The notes beneath the pieces are model-generated. The model did not search any database. It worked only from the letters and a program-made list of their open reading frames with translations, and was not told the DNA's origin. The position numbers were made by a program, and so were the translations under genes. A DNA stretch of 64,000 bases from Raineya orbicola (GTDB lineage Bacteria > Bacteroidota > Bacteroidia > Cytophagales > Thermonemataceae), in assembly GCF_002843425.1 (NCBI RefSeq), contig NZ_NKXO01000013.1:1-64000 (forward strand), read 5' to 3'. Positions 26,795 to 34,825 of the stretch are shown in pieces; positions within the stretch are counted from its first letter, which is position 1, and every line of letters starts with the position of its first letter.

Positions 26795-29107
26795 TTATTC
26801 TCTCTCTACTTGAATACTAATTTTCTGACTTCTGCCTTTGTCATCTACACAGGTAATTGTATTTTTGCCAAGTTTAGGTTTGAAGAAAATATTTTCTTTG
26901 ACTGGTGCTTCTTGGAGCAGTCTGTCGTTGATGTACCAATAAACTTTTTGGACATCGTTTTGCGTGTAGGTTTTAAGCAATAGTTCTGTGGGTTCGTTGG
27001 AGGGTATAAAATAAGTTTTATCTGCCAAAGGTGAAATGATTTGTGGTTTGAGCTTTTCATTGGCTTGCAAGTATTGCTCACAATTAGGGTGTAGAGGGGG
27101 AGTTTGAAAGTAAGGAATTTTTTGTGCTTCGTAATAGACTTGCAATGCTGTGGGAATTACGGGATAGAACTTTTTTTTGTAGCCTGTTTCAGGCAGACAA
27201 TCGGGCAAATATTGAAATTTTTCATCTGCCGAAACATAAAGTTCTTTTTCGTGTTGGCATACTTGTGAAGGCGAAATAAGTGGAATATAATAATCAATGA
27301 CCTGATTTTTGCAAAAAGTATTAGGAGGCAAGCCACTTTCAGAGCAAACTAAACGAAAAGTAATTTCTTTGGGGGCAAGGGGTAAAGGAGTTGTAGCATT
27401 GTCTAAGGCGTTAAAGATTTCAAAAAGCAGAGGAGTGGCTATCTCCGAACCTGAAAGTTCGGGTACGCCTTTGCCCGAAAAGTTACCTACCCAAACGCCT
27501 ATGGTGTATTTCTGATTGTATCCAATACTCCAAGCATCACGTTTTCCGTAAGAAGTACCTGTTTTCCAAGCGATTATGGGTTTATTTTTTGCGTTTTGAT
27601 AACTTCGGGGCAAGTCAGGTCTTTGGGCGAGCGTGAGTACTTGTGTAAAACTATATGTCGAAGCAACCGAAATGATTGTATCGGTGCGTATGGTGCTATC
27701 AGTGGCTAAAAAATTCAAAGGGGCGTATTGTCCGTAGTTGGCAAAAGTAACATAGAGATTGGTGAGTTCTTCTAAATTTGTTCCAAAACCGCCTAAAATC
27801 ATTGAAAGACCTACTTTTTTCTCTTGTTTTTCAAGTGTTTTGAAGCCTGCTTGTTTGAGCTTTTTTACAAAATGTTCTATGGAAATTTCTTGCAAAGTAG
27901 CCACTGCGGGAATATTGAGCGAAAGTGAAAGAGCTGTTTCTACAGAAATTTTACCTCGGAATTTGTTATCAAAGTTATCGGGAGCGTATCCGTCCCAATC
28001 AGTAGGAATGTCTAAAATAGTAGTTTTAGGAGTAAGTTTGCCCAAATCCATAGCGATTGCATAGACCAAAGGTTTAAGCGTACTACCCGGTGAGCGTATA
28101 GCAGTTATGCCATCTACTTGGCTTTCAGCGAAATTTTGTGAACCTACGTAAGCTCTAATTTTACGTGTTTTGTTCTCTACCACTAATACAGCTACGTTTT
28201 CAATTTGAAGCAAACGGAGTTTTTTAGCGTAATTTTCGGCAAGGGCTTGAACTTTCATTTGCACGGGCAAGTGTAAGGCAGTTTGTATATTTTCATTTTT
28301 GGGATATTTCTGCACCAAGCGAATACACCAATGCGGAGCTAAACGAGGTACCTCGTGCCTTTGTACATTTAAAGGTTCTTGTAAAGCGTTTGAAATTTCT
28401 TTTTTACTAAAAATACTTTGTTTTGCAAAGTTTAAGAGCCATTTGTTTCTTTCTTTTTGAACGTATAAGTTATCTTTTCCCAAAGATAAACTATTGGGGC
28501 GGTTGGGAATAATAACAAGTGTAGTAATTTCAGCAATGCTCAAATTTTGTGGCAATTTTTGAAAATATATCACAGATGCGGATTTTACGCCTTCTATGTT
28601 GCCACCATAAGGCACTAAATTCAGATACATTTGTAAGATTTCTTTTTTGGAATAGTGCCATTCTAACTGCATTGCTCTGATCATTTCTACGAGTTTATTC
28701 CAATAGGTGCGAGGTTTAGGCTCAAGCAAGCGAGCTACTTGCATTGTAATGGTAGATGCCCCCGAAGTGCGTTTTTGAGATAGTAAATTATTGAAAATAG
28801 CTCTTGCTACTGCCAAAGGATTTACCCCAAAATGATAGAAAAAATACTTGTCTTCTTTGGCAATAAAGGCTTTTTGCAACTCTTCGCTGATTTCTGATAG
28901 CTCTGTTTTCATTCGCCATTTTTCATCAGTGCTTAAAAATGCTCCTAAAACTCGGTTTTCTTCGTCTAAAACCACTTGCGAATAGCGAATATGAAAACGA
29001 AAAGGGAAAATAAAATCTAAAATCAAAAAAAGTACAAAGCAAGCGAGTAAAGTCCAAAATGATTTGATAAGTAGTTTTTTCCAAAAAATACGGCGTAAGA
29101 GAAACAT
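26795..29107 (-). CDS. pbpC: Penicillin-binding protein 1C
   Basis: Class A PBP anchored in the inner membrane, 770 aa. One N-terminal helix (about 12-34), then a GT51 glycosyltransferase domain with catalytic Glu85 in AKEDKYFFYHFG and the motifs GASTITMQ and KKEILQMYLN. The transpeptidase domain has SxxK in GSTLKPL, SLN in SLSLNIP and KTGTS. The last 90 residues are the BiPBP_C domain specific to PBP1C. In many Bacteroidota pbpC sits beside an alpha-2-macroglobulin-like gene, which is not present here. Divergent from hsp20. Confidence 0.95.
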   Translation of the reverse strand: MFLLRRIFWKKLLIKSFWTLLACFVLFLILDFIFPFRFHIRYSQVVLDEENRVLGAFLSTDEKWRMKTELSEISEELQKAFIAKEDKYFFYHFGVNPLAVARAIFNNLLSQKRTSGASTITMQVARLLEPKPRTYWNKLVEMIRAMQLEWHYSKKEILQMYLNLVPYGGNIEGVKSASVIYFQKLPQNLSIAEITTLVIIPNRPNSLSLGKDNLYVQKERNKWLLNFAKQSIFSKKEISNALQEPLNVQRHEVPRLAPHWCIRLVQKYPKNENIQTALHLPVQMKVQALAENYAKKLRLLQIENVAVLVVENKTRKIRAYVGSQNFAESQVDGITAIRSPGSTLKPLVYAIAMDLGKLTPKTTILDIPTDWDGYAPDNFDNKFRGKISVETALSLSLNIPAVATLQEISIEHFVKKLKQAGFKTLEKQEKKVGLSMILGGFGTNLEELTNLYVTFANYGQYAPLNFLATDSTIRTDTIISVASTYSFTQVLTLAQRPDLPRSYQNAKNKPIIAWKTGTSYGKRDAWSIGYNQKYTIGVWVGNFSGKGVPELSGSEIATPLLFEIFNALDNATTPLPLAPKEITFRLVCSESGLPPNTFCKNQVIDYYIPLISPSQVCQHEKELYVSADEKFQYLPDCLPETGYKKKFYPVIPTALQVYYEAQKIPYFQTPPLHPNCEQYLQANEKLKPQIISPLADKTYFIPSNEPTELLLKTYTQNDVQKVYWYINDRLLQEAPVKENIFFKPKLGKNTITCVDDKGRSQKISIQVERE

Positions 29108-29168
29108 AGACGAAATGGCAGTTGCTATGGCAATTTAAGGCAAATTTAGGACAATTCGTCCATTCTGC

Positions 29169-29196
29169 TTGACAAAAATGCTGAAAATTTTGTCAA
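29169..29196. promoter_or_regulatory. Perfect inverted repeat in the hsp20 upstream region, possible operator
   Basis: TTGACAAAA (29169-29177) and TTTTGTCAA (29188-29196) are exact reverse complements with a 10-base spacer. It lies 70-97 bases before the hsp20 ATG and 62 after the pbpC ATG, in a divergent promoter region. The symmetry suggests a dimeric regulator site; there is no T-run, so it is not a terminator. Confidence 0.4.
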
Positions 29197-29265
29197 AAGG
29201 TAAGCATTTGAGAAGTGGTATGTACTTTGCTTTTAAAGTATTTGAAACCAAAATCTTAAACTGCT

Positions 29266-29709
29266 ATGGCTATGAACTTACTTAAATGGACTAAAAACCT
29301 AAAACCCAAGTTCCCCGCAATGATTGAGAGATTTTGGGGTAAAGTAATGGGCAAAGATATCAAAGAAAGTGAGGAAGTAGGTCTTGTGCCTTCAGTGAAT
29401 ATCAGCGAAGAGCAAAAGGCTTACGAAGTATCGGTTGCCGTACCCGGCTTGGACAAAAAAGATATTAAAGTAGAAATAGACAACGGGTACTTGCGAATTT
29501 ACTCCGAAAAGCAATATGAAAACGAAGAGAGAGATAAAAACTGGCTTCGCAGAGAGTTTGGTTATGCCTGCTTTCAGAGAGTTTTTCAAATTCCTGAAAG
29601 TGCAGACCCCGATAAAGTAGAAGCCTCTTTGAAAAACGGCATACTTACTATTAAAATGGCAAAAAAGAAAGGTTACGAGAATTATGTCAAAAAAATCACC
29701 GTAAAATAA
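29266..29709 (+). CDS. Small heat-shock protein, Hsp20/alpha-crystallin family
   Basis: ATP-independent holdase chaperone, 147 aa. The alpha-crystallin domain occupies about 42-140: VPSVNISEEQKAYEVSVAVPGL, DIKVEIDNGYLRIYSE and the diagnostic A-x-x-x-n-GIL motif in ASLKNGILTIKMAK. The N-terminal 40 residues are basic and contain an aromatic cluster. ATG at 29266 is used; ATG at 29272 is an alternative. A perfect inverted repeat upstream may be its operator. A 33-aa membrane peptide frame follows 30 bases later. Confidence 0.94.
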   Translation: MAMNLLKWTKNLKPKFPAMIERFWGKVMGKDIKESEEVGLVPSVNISEEQKAYEVSVAVPGLDKKDIKVEIDNGYLRIYSEKQYENEERDKNWLRREFGYACFQRVFQIPESADPDKVEASLKNGILTIKMAKKKGYENYVKKITVK

Positions 29710-29739
29710 ATTTTCAAACTTTAATTTTTCGCAAGGTCT

Positions 29740-29841
29740 ATGGAAAAATTGAGTTTGAGCCTTACAATGATAGCTCTATCGTATGGGGTAGTGCTTGCTT
29801 TAATAAATTACTTGATTTTTGCAAAAAACGAAATGAAATGA
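29740..29841 (+). CDS. Possible 33-aa single-helix membrane peptide
   Basis: ATG at 29740 to TGA at 29839-29841. The translated peptide has a short polar start (MEKLSLSL), one continuous hydrophobic helix of about 20 residues and a charged end (AKNEMK), the normal design of small membrane proteins. It sits between hsp20 and a terminator-like hairpin, so it would be on the hsp20 transcript. There is no homologue I can name; it could be chance, but the hydrophobic pattern and position argue for translation. Confidence 0.4.
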   Translation: MEKLSLSLTMIALSYGVVLALINYLIFAKNEMK

Positions 29842-29853
29842 AAATTATAATAA

Positions 29854-29904
29854 GCCACGAATAACACGAATGAAAGATGTTTCGTGTATTCGTGGCAATT
29901 TTTT
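29854..29904 (+). terminator. Terminator-like long hairpin (also REP-like)
   Basis: GCCACGAATAACACGAA (29854-29870) pairs with TTCGTGTATTCGTGGC (29881-29896) with a single bulged A, followed by six T (29899-29904). It ends the hsp20 unit and faces folD. The CCACGAATACACGAA motif is a type often seen as a dispersed intergenic repeat in environmental bacteria. Confidence 0.7.
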
Positions 29905-29941
29905 AATTTGGGTTTAATTGACAACAAATATACTTACGGAT

Positions 29942-30823
29942 TTACGCATAAAATATTTTCTTTGCCGCAAGCAAAGTATTTTGCAAAAGTGAAACCACAG
30001 TCATTAGTCCTACGCCGCCGGGCACAGGGGTAATGTAGCTACATTTTGGGGCAACTTCATCAAACTTTACATCACCTACAATTCTATAACCTTTTGCCGA
30101 ACTCTCATCAGGCAAACGGGTAATGCCTACATCTATGACTACTGCTCCTTCTTTTATCATATTGGCTGTTACAAATTCAGGCTTCCCAAGAGCAACTATC
30201 AGTATATCAGCTTCTTGTGTAAATTTGCTTAAATCTTTGGTTTTACTATGACAAAGCGTTACGGTGCAGTTGCCAATAGGAGCATTGCGAGCCATAAGAA
30301 TACTCATCGGCGAGCCAACAATATTGCTTCTACCCACCACTACACAATGTTTGCCTGTGGTTTCTATTTTGTAACGTTCAAGCATTTGCAAAATACCAAA
30401 AGGCGTAGCAGGAATGTAAGCAGGCAAATTTTTTGCCATTCTGCCAATATTGATAGGGTGAAATCCATCTACATCTTTTTCAGGGGCAATGGTTTCAATG
30501 ACTTTGGTTTCAGAAATATGTTTAGGCAAAGGTAATTGCACAATGAAGCCATCAATATCAGGGTTTTCGTTCATTTTTTGAATTTCAGTGAGCAGTTCTT
30601 GCTCCGAAATGCTCTCTTCAAAACGCAATAAAGTAGAACTAAAACCTACTTCCTCACAACTTTTTACTTTACTTTTTACATACGTTTCGCTGGCGCCGTC
30701 GTTGCCCACTAAAATTGCCGCTAAATGTGGAATTTTACCACCTTTTGCCCTAATGTTTTCTACTTCATTTTTGAGTTCTGCCTTGATTTCAGCAGAAAGT
30801 TTTTTGCCGTCTAAAAGTATCAT
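29942..30823 (-). CDS. folD: Bifunctional methylenetetrahydrofolate dehydrogenase / methenyltetrahydrofolate cyclohydrolase
   Basis: Cytosolic one-carbon enzyme, 293 aa. The catalytic lysine region is [15 protein letters not shown] (Lys54 is equivalent to E. coli Lys56), followed by [12 protein letters not shown] and the NADP-binding [12 protein letters not shown]. The C-terminal [11 protein letters not shown] is invariant. It is the last gene of a five-gene minus-strand series, 12 bases after wecB. Folate metabolism links it loosely to pabA two genes upstream. Confidence 0.97.
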   Translation of the reverse strand: MILLDGKKLSAEIKAELKNEVENIRAKGGKIPHLAAILVGNDGASETYVKSKVKSCEEVGFSSTLLRFEESISEQELLTEIQKMNENPDIDGFIVQLPLPKHISETKVIETIAPEKDVDGFHPINIGRMAKNLPAYIPATPFGILQMLERYKIETTGKHCVVVGRSNIVGSPMSILMARNAPIGNCTVTLCHSKTKDLSKFTQEADILIVALGKPEFVTANMIKEGAVVIDVGITRLPDESSAKGYRIVGDVKFDEVAPKCSYITPVPGGVGLMTVVSLLQNTLLAAKKIFYA

Positions 30824-30835
30824 ATTTCAAGAAAA

Positions 30836-31942
30836 TTAAAAGTATCTTTCCAAAACATTTACAATCCGAGAGGCTGTTTGCCCGTCCCAAAACGGAATAT
30901 TTTCGCCTTTTTTGCTTTTTCCTTCTTTTACCTGCTGAATTTTCTGAAACAAAAGCTCATAATTATCTCCTATAAGCGTATTTGTGCCTAATTCAAGGGT
31001 GATAGGTCTTTCGGTATTTTTACGCAAGGTAAAACAAGCAACCCCCAACACCGAAGTTTCTTCTTGTATGCCACCTGAGTCGGTCAGCACGCAAAGGGCA
31101 TTTTTTTGCAAATTGATAAAATCTAAATATCCCAAAGGCTCAATAATATGAAAATTAGCAGGAAAAGCTGAAATATCAATGTTCAACTCCAATTGTTTGC
31201 GTGTGCGTGGGTGTATAGGCAAAATTACGACATTCTCTCGGGCAACTTCCGCAAAAAATGCAAATAATCTTTGGAGACTTTCTTTGTCATCAACGTTTGA
31301 AGGACGATGCACCGTAGAGAGAATATATTTTTTTTCGCCAAATTTTTTAATAAGTTCAAAGCTTTTTTGAGCTTTTTGAGGAAATTGTTGGATAGCCTGC
31401 AAAGCAAAAAACAAGCTATCAATCATAATATTGCCTACACAATGAATTTTATCAGCACTAATTCCTTCGCGTAATAAGTTTTCGTTGGCATCTTGCGATG
31501 GAGTGAGCAGTAAGGTGCTGATTTGGTCTGTAAGCAAACGATTGATTTCTTCGGGCATTGTGAAATCACGAGAACGCAAACCCGCTTCTACGTGTACTAC
31601 GGGAATTTGCATTTTCACACTCACCAAAGCCGCCGCCAAAGTAGAATTGACATCTCCATATACGATTACGCAAGTAGGCTTTTCGGCTCGTAGAATAGGT
31701 TCAAGGGCTAACATTATTTTAGCGGTTTGTTCGGTGTGCGAACCTGAACCCACTCCTAAATGATAGTCAGGAGGCGTGATTTGCAATTCCTCAAAAAAAA
31801 TATCTGACATTTGGCTGTCATAATGCTGACCCGTATGTATGATTTTTTGTTGATGCGTAGTGTGGGCAAGTTCTCTCTGTAAAGGGGCTAATTTCATAAA
31901 ATTGGGTCTAGCTCCTACTATATGCAAGATTTTCAGGCTCAT
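30836..31942 (-). CDS. wecB: UDP-N-acetylglucosamine 2-epimerase, non-hydrolysing
   Basis: Interconverts UDP-GlcNAc and UDP-ManNAc for surface polysaccharide synthesis; 368 aa. Family motifs are GARPNFMKLAPL near the N-terminus, TGQHYDSQMSD, YGDVNSTLAAAL, HVEAGLRSRDFTMPEEINR, and the C-terminal LTDSGGIQEE with LRKNTERP. The start overlaps the 3' end of the GT4 gene by 35 bases, so expression is tightly linked with that glycosyltransferase. No wecC-type dehydrogenase is nearby. Confidence 0.95.
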   Translation of the reverse strand: MSLKILHIVGARPNFMKLAPLQRELAHTTHQQKIIHTGQHYDSQMSDIFFEELQITPPDYHLGVGSGSHTEQTAKIMLALEPILRAEKPTCVIVYGDVNSTLAAALVSVKMQIPVVHVEAGLRSRDFTMPEEINRLLTDQISTLLLTPSQDANENLLREGISADKIHCVGNIMIDSLFFALQAIQQFPQKAQKSFELIKKFGEKKYILSTVHRPSNVDDKESLQRLFAFFAEVARENVVILPIHPRTRKQLELNIDISAFPANFHIIEPLGYLDFINLQKNALCVLTDSGGIQEETSVLGVACFTLRKNTERPITLELGTNTLIGDNYELLFQKIQQVKEGKSKKGENIPFWDGQTASRIVNVLERYF

Positions 31943-33167
31943 AAGATAGTTGATATTGATATGAAGTAACTTCGTTGAATGCTCCTACAAAATTCTGCAC
32001 AACCGTATGAATATTGATGTGCGTGTAGATAAAATTTTCTGCATTTTTACCCACTTTTTGAGCTATTTGCGGATTTTGCAACAAATATTCTATTTGATTT
32101 TGTAAGTCTAGGAAATTGTCTTTTTCAAAGAAAAACCCTGTAACCTGATGTGTGATTAAGTCTTTTTCAGTACCATCAGCTTCTGAACAAATGACAGGCG
32201 TTCCCCAAGCCATTGCTTCGTTAATGGCAAGTCCGCCTGCCCCAACCAGCACACAAGCCAAAGATGATTGTAAATAGTTTCCCACTACTTCGCTATCATA
32301 AATTCCACCTAAAAATTTGACCTTATTTTTAAGATGCAGTTTTTCAGCAAGTTGTTGTAAATGATTTTTTTCTGTGCCATCACCTATCAAAACTAATTCC
32401 GCTTGCGGAAAAGAAACAACCACTTTGGCAAAGACTTCTAAAAGAGCATCAATTTTCTTCCATTTCACAAGCCTGCCCACGTGAATAATTCGGTGAGGGT
32501 TGTAGGCAAATAGTTTATTTTCGTTTTTTAATTTTTCTTTGGCAAGCAGAATTTTGTCGGTGTCAATGGAGTTGTAGGTAATAAAAATTTTATTTTTGGC
32601 AACGCCATAAGTTGGCAGTATGTCAAGAGCTTTTGAGCAGTAATTCAGATGAGCATCTACCCAACAAAAATAACCTTTGTTGATTTGGGTAATAAGCCAA
32701 TACTTCAATTTTTTCGTAAAAGTATCGGCTTTGATATGATTCATATTTTCATCAAAGAAACCTTCTTGGGAATAAAACTGCATTGCTTTTGGATAGGGCG
32801 GAATTTGGTAAGGAATGCTTCGGTAAAGTATTTTGATTTTATTTTTGTAAAGCCAATACCTTACCGAAGGTCGCAGATATATGCCTAAAATATAGGGCCA
32901 ACCTACTACTAGTATTTGAGGCTGTTCTTGTTGCAAGATTTGTGTTATTTGGGGAAAATGTGGCTTTTGTCCTAAAAGTAAAGTTTCAGGGCTGTAAATT
33001 ATCTTGAAATGACAATCGTCTCTTTTTTCTGCAACTCCCGAACCAATCGTACTGCTTTTTTTTTCGGGCAATAATACGACAACTTCTAAATTGCGGGTTT
33101 GAGACAATTTATTGAGCAAATCTCGCAAGTAATGAGGCATTCCACCGAAAATAAAAAGTACTTTCAT
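31908..33167 (-). CDS. Glycosyltransferase family 4
   Basis: Probable cytosolic or membrane-associated retaining transferase for cell-surface glycans. The ATG at 33167 gives MKVLFIFGGMPHYLRDL, a typical GT-B start; 15 further codons upstream lie inside pabA and are not used. The C-terminal half carries GRLVKWKKIDALLEVFAK, ELVLIGDGTEKNHLQQL and the E-x7-E motif in GGLAINEAMAWGTPVIC, which place it in Glycos_transf_1/GT4. The ATG overlaps the pabA stop by 4 bases and the 3' end overlaps wecB by 35, so translation is coupled on both sides. Sugar specificity is unknown. Confidence 0.88.
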   Translation of the reverse strand: MKVLFIFGGMPHYLRDLLNKLSQTRNLEVVVLLPEKKSSTIGSGVAEKRDDCHFKIIYSPETLLLGQKPHFPQITQILQQEQPQILVVGWPYILGIYLRPSVRYWLYKNKIKILYRSIPYQIPPYPKAMQFYSQEGFFDENMNHIKADTFTKKLKYWLITQINKGYFCWVDAHLNYCSKALDILPTYGVAKNKIFITYNSIDTDKILLAKEKLKNENKLFAYNPHRIIHVGRLVKWKKIDALLEVFAKVVVSFPQAELVLIGDGTEKNHLQQLAEKLHLKNKVKFLGGIYDSEVVGNYLQSSLACVLVGAGGLAINEAMAWGTPVICSEADGTEKDLITHQVTGFFFEKDNFLDLQNQIEYLLQNPQIAQKVGKNAENFIYTHINIHTVVQNFVGAFNEVTSYQYQLSYEPENLAYSRS

Positions 33168-33733
33168 AATACTTTGAGCCAATTTGCTAAAATTTCTAAA
33201 CCATATTCGCACAAGATAGCTTCGGGGTGAAATTGTACGCCAAAAATAGGTAAATTTTGATGCTCCAAAGCCATTACTTCTTGAAAACTATCATTTGTGA
33301 AGGCTGTAACTCGTAAAATTGAAGGTAAATCTTTCAAAATAAGCGAATGATATCGCACCACTTTGAATTTTGAGGGCAAATTTGCGAATAAAAAACTTTC
33401 TTTGGTGCAAATTTCTGAAATTTTTCCGTGCATAGGGGCGTGAGCGTGGGTGAGTGTAGCTCCGAAATACTCACCAATTGCCTGATGTCCTAAACAAACG
33501 CCTAAAATAGGCAATTGCTTATGATAAAAATCCAAAACTTGTATCAAATTTCCTGCTTCTTTGGGAGTAGAGGGCCCCGGGGAAAGTACGACACCATCAT
33601 AAGTATTTGAAGCAATGAGGGCTAATTCAACATTATTACGAAAAACTTCGCATTTTGCCCCTAAACGTTCAAGGTAATCTTGTAAGTTGTAGGTGAATGA
33701 ATCAAAATTATCTAAAAGCAAGATTTTAGGCAT
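33164..33733 (-). CDS. pabA: Aminodeoxychorismate/anthranilate synthase glutamine amidotransferase subunit
   Basis: Class I glutamine amidotransferase that supplies ammonia to PabB or TrpE; 189 aa. It starts ILLLDNFDSFTYNL, has the nucleophile Cys80 in GVCLGHQAIG and the His-Glu pair in QFHPEA. PabA and TrpG cannot be separated by sequence alone, and in many bacteria one protein serves both. No pabB/trpE is adjacent; folD is in the same gene series, and trpB is elsewhere at 8922. It begins 1 base after the sbtA-like stop codon and overlaps the GT4 start by 4. Confidence 0.9.
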   Translation of the reverse strand: MPKILLLDNFDSFTYNLQDYLERLGAKCEVFRNNVELALIASNTYDGVVLSPGPSTPKEAGNLIQVLDFYHKQLPILGVCLGHQAIGEYFGATLTHAHAPMHGKISEICTKESFLFANLPSKFKVVRYHSLILKDLPSILRVTAFTNDSFQEVMALEHQNLPIFGVQFHPEAILCEYGLEILANWLKVL

Positions 33734-33734
33734 A

Positions 33735-34700
33735 TCAGATAGCGTTGGCTACTGCAAAATAAAGCGGAAAACCCACAGAAATATTGAAAGGAAAAGTAAG
33801 TCCCAAAGCCATAGGAATATAGATGCCAGGGTCGGCATTAGGAGCGGCAAACTTCATAGCCGCAGGCACTGCAATATATGAGCCGCTTGCCGCAAGCACA
33901 CCAAATATAAATCGGTTGCCAATATCTTGGGTAATAAGCGAACTGACAGCTACCGCCATTATACCATTAAAAGCAGGTAAGAAAATCGCTAACAAGGTGA
34001 GAAATAACCCTTGCTTGCGAAAAGAAGCAAAACGCCGAGCCGTTACCATTCCCATTTCTAAAAGAAAAATTGCTAAAAAGCCCTTGAAAATATCTGTTGT
34101 AAAGGGCTTAATGCCTTCGGCTTGTTTGGTATCAGAAATAATACCGATTATCAGACTACCGAAAATCATCAAAACGCTACCATTGGTGAAAGAATGTTTG
34201 ATGATTGTTCCGACATTACTGACTTGGTGACTGGCTTCCTTTTCAAACTTTTTAATCAGCGTAACTCCCACAATAATAGCAGGGGCTTCCATAAAAGCCA
34301 TTACAGCAACCATATGCCCGCCGAAAGCCATTTTCTGAATTTCTAAAAAAGATACTGCCGAAACAAAAGTTACTGCACTTACCGAGCCATATGTGGCGGC
34401 TATTGCACCTGCATCACCTATGCTCAACTTGCGTTTGAGCAAAAAAAACGTATAAATAGGAATGATAGCCGAAATAGCTATTCCCAAAAGAATAGAAAAA
34501 ATGATTTCCGTAGAAAAATTGCTATGGGCAAGCTCTTGCCCGCCCTTGAAACCTATCGCAAAAAGCAAATACAAAGAAATAAATTTGCTGGAAGACTGAG
34601 GTATTTCTAAATCGCTTTTTAGCGTAGTGGCAAGAATTCCAAGCAGAAAAAATAATATCGTGGGATTGGTCAGGTTGCTAATGAGAATATGAAAGTCCAT
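33735..34700 (-). CDS. SbtA-type sodium-dependent bicarbonate transporter family permease (DUF897)
   Basis: Inner-membrane protein of 321 aa with about ten hydrophobic segments in two inverted halves. Typical segments are LTNPTILFFLLGILA, LFAIGFKGGQEL, GDAGAIAATYGSVSAVTF and the equivalent second-half GVLAASGSYIAVPAAM. These match the SbtA/DUF897 family, which in cyanobacteria takes up bicarbonate with sodium. In heterotrophs the substrate is not proven. First gene in a series of five on this strand; a TATTTTTG box at 34727-34720 could be its -7 element. Confidence 0.85.
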   Translation of the reverse strand: MDFHILISNLTNPTILFFLLGILATTLKSDLEIPQSSSKFISLYLLFAIGFKGGQELAHSNFSTEIIFSILLGIAISAIIPIYTFFLLKRKLSIGDAGAIAATYGSVSAVTFVSAVSFLEIQKMAFGGHMVAVMAFMEAPAIIVGVTLIKKFEKEASHQVSNVGTIIKHSFTNGSVLMIFGSLIIGIISDTKQAEGIKPFTTDIFKGFLAIFLLEMGMVTARRFASFRKQGLFLTLLAIFLPAFNGIMAVAVSSLITQDIGNRFIFGVLAASGSYIAVPAAMKFAAPNADPGIYIPMALGLTFPFNISVGFPLYFAVANAI

Positions 34701-34825
34701 TGCTGAAAAATTTTAGGTGCAAAAATAAGCCTTTTTCGGCTGAAATAAGCATAATTTTTTGAAAGCGATTTTTTTCTTTTGCCGATTATGTTTTTATTTG
34801 CAAGGCAATGTAAAAAAATACGTTT

